64,000 nt of DNA from the NCBI GenBank assembly GCA_017560305.1, contig JAFYOF010000016.1, positions 1-64,000 on the forward strand. The letters are read 5' to 3'. Below are positions 51,376-63,300 of the stretch, one piece after another. The stretch comes from Alistipes sp. GTDB taxonomy: Bacteria; Bacteroidota; Bacteroidia; Bacteroidales; Rikenellaceae. The position numbers and the translations under genes are program-made. How positions within the stretch are numbered: position 1 is the stretch's first letter; every line of letters begins with the position of its first letter. Under the pieces are notes generated by a model, which was not told where the DNA came from, did not search any database, and was given only the letters and a program-made list of their open reading frames with translations.

Positions 51376-54300
51376 CTATTTACGTTTGCGAGTGTACTCC
51401 ATTTCTGAAATCATCTCTTTCTTCAACTCATTCAACTCTGCTTCGATGTCCTTGCGTTCCTCGTCATCGACTGCCTCTTTCAATTCATCGTAGAGGTCGT
51501 CAATGTCCTTTCGGTAGTCCTCAAAGATTTCGTAACGCTCATACTCGGGCGAGTTGTAGAGGAAATCAATCTTCTCGGCATAGTCGAAAATGCCGTTGTC
51601 GGTATCTTCCTCATAGTGTTTCAGTCTCGTTTTCAGTCGGTCGTGTTCCTCCTTCAAACGGAAATACTCGTTGTTCACAGCACGGTATTCGGTACGTTCG
51701 TCACCTGCCTTGACAAGTCTGTTTACCAACAGGATACTGCGAGGGTCGTACTCTCGTTCTCCTACAATGGTCTCGGCAGTCTTGGTAAGTTTGTCGATAG
51801 TTCCGAACACGCCTCCAAAGTAACCGTTCAGCATATACTCAACCTTTGCAGGGTTGAAGTCAATGCCACCCTTTGTATATGGGTCGCCGCCTGTCGCCTC
51901 ATTCATAGCAGAAGCCAAGCCAACAATATACTTGTTTGTGCTCTTGTATGCTTTCGTCCACTCGGGCATATCCTTGTTGTAAGGAGTATCCTTGTAGAGT
52001 GGCATACCGGTCCAACTCTTTTCGGCAACGTAAGCCTCCCACAGAGGTTTGGCAGCACTCGGAACAAAGGCGTTTAATCCACCGCCGCCCTCCAAGAAGT
52101 CAATAGGCAATATCTGTGTCGCCTGTCCTGCAATGGCTTCGGCAATCTCGCCACCTGTAAGGTGTTCCTTACCGCTCAATACAGAGGTCATAAGTTCACC
52201 CATACCGTACATTGCTCGGTACTCGATAGGCAACGGAATGGAAATCCAACTGTCACCTGCACGGAACAGGATATTACTACGTCTCACGTACTCGGGCAGG
52301 TTGTAGTATGCGTTCTTGTCGTCCTCGTCATCATCGCCACCCAAGTAGGCAACAATAGCACCGAGCAGGAACATTGCAGCCATACCTGTAAAGGCTTTTG
52401 CAGGGTGTCGCTTCAACTGTCTGCCGAAGTTGGTAGTACCTTGAATGGCGGCATTCCAAAAGACATAACCGCTACGTCCAAGTCCAGATACCAAAGCACT
52501 CGCATTACCGGCTCTTGTCTGTCCTGTGCTGTCGTAGAACTTCGCTCCACTACCTTTCTTGTTGAAGTTTACCGAAATCTCCTTTGCATCGTAAATGGCT
52601 CTGTCAATGCTTCTGCCCAATTCACGAGAGGTAACGAAAGCTGCGAAACGTGCACAGTTCTCAACGGCTCTGTTCAGTTCATCGAAACGCTCTGCAAGTA
52701 GGCTGAAAGCCTTTCCGATTTTCAGTTTGCCACCTGCACGCTTCAACTCCTTGCGTATGTCGTTCTTGTGCTGCTCGATGTCACGGATATTGGCATAACC
52801 TGTCTCACCGCCGTTCATCATAAACTGATAGAACATTGCATCGGTCTTGTCGCTCATATCAAGCGTACCCTTGCGATACCTTGCCAACAAGCGTTTCATC
52901 TTCACAGGATTTACCATAAGGTAGTTTCTGTGGAAACGCCAAGCGTAGTTCGGGCTTTCCTTAATCCACGTCATTGTGTTGGTGTATAGCAAGTCTCGCA
53001 TAAAGTTCGACACAATGAAGTCCGGGTTACGTGTGGTGTAGAACGCACTCAACTGTCGGTTTATCTTTTCTCCTGCACGGAGGATAGCACCGATAGCACC
53101 CGACATATCATTGTCGGGGTTGGTTTGTCCGTTCAAAGCCTGTGCCGCACGAGGATTGCCGTTGATGGTAATCACATAGTCTCTGCCGCCACGCTTCACC
53201 ACAACTTGGTGCTGTCGCATATCTCGGCTCTCAACAATGCGGTACGGAATGTTTATGGCATCCTTGCCACGCTTGTATTGGTTGGGGTGCTGCTGTGCCA
53301 ACTGCTCCATCTTCGTTTCAAAGTCCTGCATCTTCTGCTCAACCTCATCGGGAGTGTCGGTGCTGTCGATGTTGTCCGGGAACACAGGCTTCCATTCATC
53401 GGTTACGGCATCGTACTCAACCCAAAGGTCGCTCACGCTCACAAGGTCGCTCGGGTGGTTGAGGGCAAAGTTCAAGAAACGCTGTTTTACCAACTTGTTT
53501 CTGTTGCCCTGCATTATCGCACTCTCTGCCATTGATTGCAGGTTGGCAAATGGGTCATCGGCTTTCGACCTACGTCCCTCTGCTTTCTTGATAGGAGCAT
53601 TGAACGCACTATGCTTGTGTGTGAGGTAGGCATAAGCATCAGCACTTGTCTTTTCGTCAAATCCTCGGAGTGGGATATAGAACTCATACATATCCGAAAC
53701 CTTGTCGAAAGTCTCCTTGCTCATCATACCGCAATCGTATGACTTCTGCAAGATTGCTTTGCTTACTGCGTTTACCTTATCCCAAAGGTCGGTAGTGTCG
53801 TGGGCTTGCTCGTAGTCGTCAACCATACGCTGTGCTTCCGCTTCCGCATCGGCTACATCGTCCATACCTGTAAGGGCTGTAAGTCCGGCATAGTCGGTTT
53901 GGTCTGCATCATTAGCACCGTTCTTGATAGCCTCGTTACGCATATAGGCGTTACGCTCAAGTCCGTGCTTCGCCATCATATAGTCGGTAAGTTCCTCACG
54001 CTCTCCCTCGCTCTTGGCAAGTTTCGCTACCTCGTCAAGCATAGGCTTGAACAAAGTATGAGCAAAGGCATCTGCCTCGGCTTTGTTCACACTTGAAAGA
54101 CGGTTTTCGCCCAAGTAGGCATTCTCAAAGCCGTCCACGTCCTCGATATTTGTTCCTTTGCCGAGGATTGCGTGCATAGCCTCTTTAAGTCCGAGCATAC
54201 TATCCTGCATAGCCTCACGAGATTGGAACATACCGCTCTTGACGCGTCTTTCGTATCTGTCACGAGCCAACTCCCTTTCGTGAATTTCGGGGTCGCCGTC

Positions 54301-57300
54301 ACGGTATAGTTCATCGTCACTCTCTGCTGCGGTAGGAGCGTGATTGTCGGCAACCGCATAGTTACCGACTTTCAACTCATACTGCTTGGCTACGTCTGCC
54401 GCCTCACCCAAGATGCTGCGGTATCTGCCTGGCTCTGCAAGGTTCTCATAGCTTCTCCACAGGATATAACGGAGTTCGTTATCAGTCAGAGTAACTCCTC
54501 CGAAATCCTCGAAGCCAATCTTATGGAGCATATTCAAGAAGAAGTCCTTAATCTGCTGCCACCAACCTGTTCTGTGCGCTGCCTCAAACTCGGTGCTCTC
54601 TGCAAGCATAGCAAGGTATTCCTCGGTAGCCTTGCGGAAATCCCAACCGTTCTTTGTCGCAAGTTCTACAATACGTCTGCGGATAGCCTCATCTGCATTG
54701 TTGAATACATTATCGAGGAACGTATCAAAATGCTTTCCGAACAACTGACGTAATCCATAATGGGCAACTGCCTCGTGGAGTAATGTCTGTTCAACATCAA
54801 ACGTGCTTGAATGGTTAGGGATAACAATAGTTATCTTGCCTGTACTCTTCGTGTAGAAACCCTTTGCACGCTGTTTCTTGCCCTCCAATGTACTTGCATC
54901 AGTCACAATCTCAACATTGTCAAGATTGAGTTTCTTTGCAAGATTTTCCACACGAGCAACCATTCTCTGACGTTCACGCTCTGCAAACTCTCTGCGCTGC
55001 TTACGGGTAAATCTCGGTTTTCCAAGTACCTTTGAAATAGGGTCGTTCTCAAAAGCCAACTCATCATCGGTATATGAGCCGACACCCTCACGATTTAAGG
55101 CATCATCACTATGGTGTTCCTCCTTGACTTTTACGCCCAATTTGGTAAGTTCCTTAACAACCTCTGTTATACGTTCCTCGGGAATATCCGCACGCAACTT
55201 TCCACGATAAGGGTAGAAGTTTCCACCTGCGGCACGTAGCAAGGTCTTGTTTTCATAGTAAACAGCACCATCTTTCTTTGTCTTAGGAACAGTGAGGTAG
55301 AACATCTTTGCCCAACTGCTACCCATAATTTCAACCTTTCCATCGTGGCTTGTTATAGGCGTATAGTCTTTTATCTGTTGCAAACGACTACTCAATGGCG
55401 CACCGCTTGTTTTGAGCATTGATGCATTCCATTTGTCGGGCATTAAGATACCATCGTGAACATTACCGTCAATATCAGTATAACTAATGAGCTGTCCCGG
55501 ATAGCCTCCGTATTCATCTTGTGTATCGGCGATAGCCTGCAAGATATTTCCTGTCATAATGAAACCTGTCTTTCGTGTCTCACTTGGTATCTGACTATCC
55601 CAATTATCAAGTGTAGTGGCACGTGCAGCATCCCAATTGTCATTGGTCATCTTGTCAATGCTTCGCAACGCATCAATTTGCGACAGTTTGATTTCAATGC
55701 GTCTGCGACCGTCAAGGGTAGCAAATACTGCAAGTGTTGTTGAGGCTGTAATTTTGCTGTCCTTTGTTTTGTATCCACAGAAAATAGCAGGAGTGGCAAA
55801 GTCAAAAATCATCGACTCAAGGTTATCCGGCACAAGATAAGACTTGCCAACTTCAAACATTCTCAAGCGGAGCATCATCTGGTCGCTGCTTTGGTTGAGG
55901 CGTAGAATATTGTCATTGTGCTTCGCTTCAACCTTTTCGTTAGTCTCTGCGATAAAGTTTTCTATGGCAACACGCTTTTCCTCTTCGCTACGTTTCTTCT
56001 GTCCGTTGATTTTGTCTGTCTGTTTGGCAATATCCTCTACGGCTTTCGCTTTTGCTTTCTCGTAACGTTCTTCCTCTGCAGCAATTCTCGCTTCGTCCTC
56101 TTTACGGATTATCTCGATGACACTTTCCAAGTATTCAGCAGGTGCAACACCTCGGTTTATCTGCTCAATAACCTTGCGTATTTCATCGGCTTTCATCGGC
56201 TTTCTCAATACGTCCATTTCCACCTTTTCCACAAAGGAATTGCGTGCAAAAGGATTACTGCCGTTCGGGTCAATGCCTTCTGATGATACACGTCTCTCTA
56301 TCGTCTTGGCACGAAGTGGCATTACGTTAATCTTCAAATCGTTGCTACCTGTATCGTTGAGGTACTTAATCAATTCATTGTAACGTCTTACCACATCATC
56401 GTAAAACTCCTCTTGCTCCTTTGTGGTCAAAAGGGCTACGTATCCCGTAACTTTTCGTGCATCATCTTCCTGTGGCTTGTACTCATCAAGTTCGCTTGCT
56501 TGCACACGACCGCCTCCAAGTCCTCCTTTCTTCAAAGGTGTACCCATTTTCTCATAGATTTCCACATTATCTCGTAGATACTCTACAACAACTTGGCTAC
56601 CGTATTTATTGAGCAAGTCAGGTGCTTCCACATCGTTGCTTTCACTATCTTGTGAGGTCGTGGTGTTTGCATTCAAAGACTTCAACTTGGTAGAAAGCAT
56701 CATCAAGAAACGATTTTCAGCAGGAACAGGCAAACCGAGGTTTATGTAATAACCTCTATGCACCTGTCCTGTGCGGTCTATACGTCCAATCATCTGCATA
56801 TAGTCGTTGATGTCGCTCAATGGCTGTGCAATAATCATTGAACGCTGACGTTGGTCGCTGAATTTCTCTGATGCGTGCAGACTGATACCTGTTGATGCAG
56901 ACTTGTTGAGGATAAGAACATCAAGAACACCACTGTTGAACTCTCGCTGCATTCTCTTTTTGTCCTTGTCGGTTCTACGCTTGACAACGACACGTCCGTC
57001 ATCGTTGCGCTCAACATACATATTACGTCCTGTCAGTTCACCGACTTTGTATCCTTTCTCGTGCAGACGCTCGATAATGGCATCAAGTGGACTGATAAAG
57101 ATGTCGCTTGTACTCTCACGAATGAAGTCCTGCAACTCGTAATATGCCTTTTCTCCTGCTGGACCTAATGCCTGTGGAGAATATCGCTCGTGGCGTTCGT
57201 TACCGTCCTCATCTTTTACGGTGTACTGCATAACGGTGTCAAGTCCTTTCAGTAGGCTTGCACTGAATGTAGGCTCATCAATGATTTCGCCTGCGGCATA

Positions 57301-60300
57301 GTCCTTAATGCTGCTCTCCATAGTGCTTTCCAACGCAATAACAGGATGGCGACCTGCATTGATTTCGGCTTCCACCTCATCTGCAATAGCATCAACTTTG
57401 AGGGCAAGCATAAGCTGCTTGGTGTAGTTGTAGGTCTTGCTTGCAAATGGCACGTTCTCAACGCCCATTTTATCTGTGCCTCGCTTCACACCTGCGCTCT
57501 CTGCCATAACTGCGAGTTCCATATCCAACGCTTCAATCATCGGCTTTACGTAGTCCTCTTGGAACTTGATGATGGCATTGAATGCCGCTATGGTACGGTC
57601 GTAGTTCTCTCTTGCACGTCTAACGGTTTCGGGGTCTGTAATTGTTTTCCAATCGGTAATAACATCGCTCATATCTCGCTCCCTGCGTACCATTTGCCCT
57701 GCATTAGTCAATTCACGGCTCATAATCTCTTGCAGAGTTACACCGCCTTTTTCAATGATACTAATCATTTTATCTGGCTCAACCTTTGCTTGGCTCATCG
57801 CTGTGCGAATTGCATACAAAGGCATTGTGTCGGGACGCTTTGCGAATGTGGCACTTGCAAATGTGGCTGCTTTTGCGGTGCGTAGAATGCTTTGGAGATA
57901 TGCGCCTGTATTGCTTGAACCTGCTGCCGTGTGGCTTTCATCAAGGAACAGATAATTATCCTCTGCAATGGCACGTAAGAATGTAGCCTTTGGTGTAGCC
58001 TTGCCATTCTTTACGTTCTTGCTTTTCTTGGTACGTGCGCCGCTCTTTTTGGCTGCTTCTTCCATTTCCTGCTGACTGACAGCATCGCCTGTGTTTACCT
58101 GTGAATAGGTGAGCACTGCGAAGTCATATTCATCGGGCAATGTTCCCGATGCAAATACTTTTGCCATTTCAGTGGAAGATAGAGGTTTGTGTACTGTATT
58201 ACCTTTGCTATCAACCATTGCACCGTCAGAGTTGAAAATAAACGGCACAAGGTCTCCACTTCCAACATCTACCAAGTCTCGGTAAATATCGGAGAATAGG
58301 TCTGCTTTCTGTGTGATGAATACAGGTTTCTCACCTCGTTGAACTGCCCAACGAATAAGTGCTGCCATTTGGCGACCCTTACCAACACCTGTTTGGTCGC
58401 CGATAATGAGTGCTTGTCCTTGCTTCATCTGATAGATAGCCATAGCAACACTATCCATCTGTTCTGCGGCAAGTGCCTGGTGTGCTTCCTCAACGGTGTC
58501 ATATCCGAGTTCAGTTCTGATAAATTCGTCAATGCTACCGTGCTGTGCTTCAATTTGAGTTAGCACATTGTCCATTGCCTCGACCATTGCAGCAGGGGCA
58601 ACGCTGTTAAGTGAGAATGCACTATTATGAGGACGATACGCACTCTTTTCATCTGTAAGAGTACGTTTCTTGTGTTCGGTTGGAGTCTGCTTTAATCCCA
58701 CTCCGTTTGTGGAAACTCGCTCTGTTCCCACTCGCTGAATGTCAGTGTCAGATACACTTCTGCTTCCTCCTGCGTTATCTCTTGGAGTTTCTGCCCTGGT
58801 TTCACCATCTGCATTATTCGTTCTACGTTCTCTTGGTAAAACCTGTTCGCTTCCGTCCGAATGCTCTTTTGTTGGTTTTCTTCTGCTTCCAACATCATCA
58901 TTCTTTCGAGGTTGTTCACGATGTCCTGCTCCGTCAGTGTTCCCGGATGTTTCGTTATTGACAGATGCCAACTGCCTTTCTCGGCTACGTAATATTTCTG
59001 TTCCATTTGTCTTTTCATTAGAGTTTAATACTTCGTTAATTATCTCATACAGGTCGTCAAAACTTTCAGCCTTGCGAATAGCCTTACTCTCCACAGGAGG
59101 ATATACGGCTGTCTGCGCTCGCTCCTCATCGCTTCTGCGACCATCTATAAGTATCATACGAGTAGGGAACGTAGTACCTTGCTTTGCGTACAGTCCGCCG
59201 CTCATATCAATAACACCTTTCACATTGTAGTGGTCATACAAGTAAGTAAAGAATGGTTTCATACTTTTGATTGCACCATTGCTTGCATACTCCATATTTC
59301 CACCAATGATTATGGCTGCTCTGCCATCATCTTTCATACTTGCAAGAGCGTTCAACGTAATCTGTGGGTCAAGTCCGGGTATCATCTTTCCGTCATACTC
59401 CACAGCCTCACGTTTTCCAAAGGGTGGATTGGCAATAACAACATCATACTGCATACCACCCTCGAAAGGTTCTGTTGCATCCTGCTGTGTTACCTCTGCA
59501 AATCCTTGCTCTCGCAGATTATCCAATCGTGTCTCATCAAGTTCATTGGCGTGAACTTGCTCAACAGGAACTGTGAATACCAACATCCCGTTACCTGCCG
59601 TTGGCTCCAATACCTTGCCACCTGCTTTGTTTGCCATTGCGAAGTGATTGGCTATCCAAGCCATTGGAAGAGGAGTGGAGTACTGCTGCATCTTGATACG
59701 GTTACTGCTTCGTGCGGCAATGGTAGGCTGCATTTCATAGAGTTTGCATATCAAATCGTATGATGCACGACTGTTTCTACCTTTGCGACCAATAACCTCA
59801 CGTGCGGCTCTAACCAATCCGTCCTCAACAAGTTCCTGCAACAAAATGTCAGTTCTTCCGTCACTATCAACCTCCATTCCCAACTCGCTTGCACGCTTGC
59901 GTAGGTCTAAAATGCTTCTGTATGGTTTTGTTCCATTGTCAAGAGCCGCAAGCATATCAGCCTTTACCGTCATTGCAAATTGGCGATGCAGAACTGCATC
60001 AGCCTTGTTGGTTTCAGCAAATAAGTCGTCGAACAAACCTCCTGTTTGTTCCTGCGAAGTTACGGTTTTTTTCTTGGTTTCATTCTTTGCCGAACGTGTT
60101 TTCTTGATACGTTCCTGCGCAACCTCAACCTCCTGTGCTACCTCTGCCTCTCTTGTTACGGTTTCAGCAGTGGCAATCGCATCAATGCCAGTCTTGTCAA
60201 AGTTGGCAATGTCAAAGGTCTGCACCTCATCGTAAGAGGTCATATCGGTTGCAATCTCGCTGCCCTCTACCTCGGGCAAGTTTCTTGCACCATTGTAGAA

Positions 60301-63300
60301 CGCTTTGAGGTATGGACGAATAACATCGCCCAAATCTGCAACCATAGCCTTTGCAAACTCGGTAAACTTGCGTGCGCCTTTCTCCAAGTGGTAAACAGCC
60401 ATTTCAGTACCGATGGCAAGGATTTCGGGGTCAATGCCTATGTTCATCTGTCCTCCCAACTTCTTACGCATACGCTCACGGAGTTCTGCGTAACGCTCAT
60501 CGGTAACAAGGCGGTTTCCGCTTGGATTGGTCTCTGCGGTAGGTGCTTGCTCCTTGCTCTTGCGGTCAAGTTCACGTGTCTTAATCTTGTTTTCAAGAGT
60601 TACACCCACAGCCTCCAACACATCCTGCATACCATTGAGAGGGTTACGGAGAATGTCAAGCATTTCTTCGGGGCTTTCGGCTGTATGCTGCCAACGTGCA
60701 TCACCAATAGGATAGATGCCGCTCACATCATCACGTCTCAATGTGGTTCGTCCTGTCTCCTTATCAACGTGGATAGAATACTGCCATACAGGGGATTTCT
60801 CCTCGCTGTCTGTCTGCTCTACCTGTTGAGGCTCGGTAAACAGCACATCTCCATTGTTCAACGCTTGAATGTCGGTCATAGATACAGGCTGTGCCTCGCT
60901 GACTGCTTCCTCGTTGCCGATAATAGTATCAGCCAACTGCTTTGCGCTCTCCTCGCTACGCATCATAAAGCCTCCTTGCTCACGGTCATACCAACCCTTG
61001 TCGGCTTTGGCAAGTTCTTTGGCTGCTCTCTGTTGCTCCTTTGACAATTCGCCTGTGAACTTCACGAGGTGCATATCAAGTACCTTGCCTTTCTTGGTGG
61101 TGTACTGTGCAGGAGCAATGCTGTACGGAGCATCGCCAACTTGGTCGCTTACTTGGTCAGTATCCTGTGATATAGTCGGTGCTTCTGCAAGGCTGTAACG
61201 AGAGTTGTTGTGTGCATTCATCGTTGTAGTACGCACCTCGTTACCCTCTGCATCAAGTTCAGCAATGGTTGATACACCATTGGTTGAATGTTTCTTGATG
61301 CGGTACAGTTTGTGGTCGTAGTAATCACGCACCACATCGCCAACATTGAAGTTTGCAAGGTTCTGTCTCTTGTCAAGGTCTGCCGATGCACTCTGTCCCT
61401 CGGTGGTCTTGACACTCTTGTACTCCGCAAATGCTTTGGTCTTGCGGTGCGATGAGGCTATCCACTTTTCAAAGTCCTCGATGGCAACACCTGTAATAGC
61501 ACCAAGACCCTGCCAACCCTGTTCGTAGTTGCTCAAATAGGCTTCTTCGGCTTCGTTGATGTCATTGAAGCCAAGCATAACCTTGTGCTCGTCAAAGCTG
61601 CCGTCAGCATTGCGTTGGTCAATGACGTACACCTGTCTGCCGTTCCAACCGTCAATATCATTTGACAGGAACACGTCTATATGGTCGCCGTCCACACCCT
61701 CTGTGCCACGAATGTAGCCGTAGGTGTTCTTCATTTCAACCTCCCATTTCTTGCCGCCCTTATCTACGCCACTGCGGACAGAGCCTCGGGGTTGCTCGAT
61801 GGTTACGTTGAATGTGCCAATCTGCACGTGTCCTTTCTTGTAGTTACCTGCCTCTTTCTGCTTGTCGGTAGGTGTGGTGTTTACCTCTGCCTCGGCTGCC
61901 TGTACCTGTTCGCCGATGGTAGGAGTATGCTCCTGCCCACCACCGAGAGTAGAGATAATCTCTCTCAACGGCTTCTTGAAACGGATAATAGGGTCGATGA
62001 AATACAAAGTACCGTCCTCGCCCAACAATACATTGTCGCCCTCTACATCGGTTACAGACACAAGTTCATTACCGAAAGAGTAGTTATCTTCCGGGAACAA
62101 TCCACGTGCGGCAAGTGCTTCCGCAATCTGTTCCTTTGTAGGCTGTCCGTATGTTGGGATGTATTTCTGTGAAAGGACAATGCGAACATCGCCCATACTC
62201 TCACTGATACCCTCAAATGTGTATTCTGTTTCGGGGAACAGAAGATTATGTACGAGGTGTTCAAAGGCTGCATCTTCGGGCTGAACACCGCTTTTCATTG
62301 CAGACTTGGCGTATGGGTCTTTTACCTTTGTTACCTTGCCTGCCTCTTTGTCTATATAAACAACGCTCTCGCCTGTACGCTTTGGAACTTTACCTGTCAA
62401 AGTCTTGGTTACTTCGGCAGGGATATACATTCCGTGCTGCTTGGCGATGTTTACCAACCTTTCGGATTCCGCTGTGCGTCGAGTTCTCTCGCTGTCATCA
62501 GTATTCCTCCTTCGTTCAGCGTCCAACCCTTCTTCAAACACTCGTAAATCGCCTCTGTTGCTCGCTCCCAATACTTCTCGGGTTGCGTCATCAGCCATTC
62601 CTGTGCTGTCTGCTTCCCGTTCTCCATCAAGAGTTTGTTCAAGTCCTTTTCGTTCGGATTGGAGTTGATGTACGGTTTCGCCGCCTGTTGTGCTTTCTGC
62701 TTCAATGCTTCCTGCACTGTCGGCTGTCCGTTCTCCACTCTCAATTCGTTCTCCTGTTGCAGCATTTCCTGTGCTTCCTTGCTGCCCTCGTTGGCTTGCT
62801 GAACTATCGCCAACCAATACATTGCTTCGCTGTTGTCCATTGTAGGTAATGTTTAATGTTTCGTAAATAGCCTGTGCAAGCGTACGAGGAGTGTTGTCCG
62901 GCTGCTCAAACAGGTTTTCTTCCTGTGTACCTTGAATAAGGTCATAGAGTTTGTTGAATGTGCCTTGAATGATGTTTTGGTTCTCACCCTTGTACATTGT
63001 TGCCAAAAGCAGTGCAAAGTTACTGAAATTCTCGGCAGGTAGGTAACTTTCGCCTGTCGCATCATCAATTTGATACTGAATTTTCCAACCCTCAACCGCC
63101 AAACGTGCATCTTTGAATGTCTTGGCGTTTACAAAGTCGGCACTTTGAGATAGGGCATAGTACGCACGGATTGAGTTCTGTATTTCCTCAATCATACGCT
63201 CTGCACTCGGGCTGTCGTAATCACGGAACGCAGTTGCAAGGATAGCCTTTTGAGCCTTTGCTGGCATAGCGTTGAACATTTCTTCAAGACGAGTGCTGCC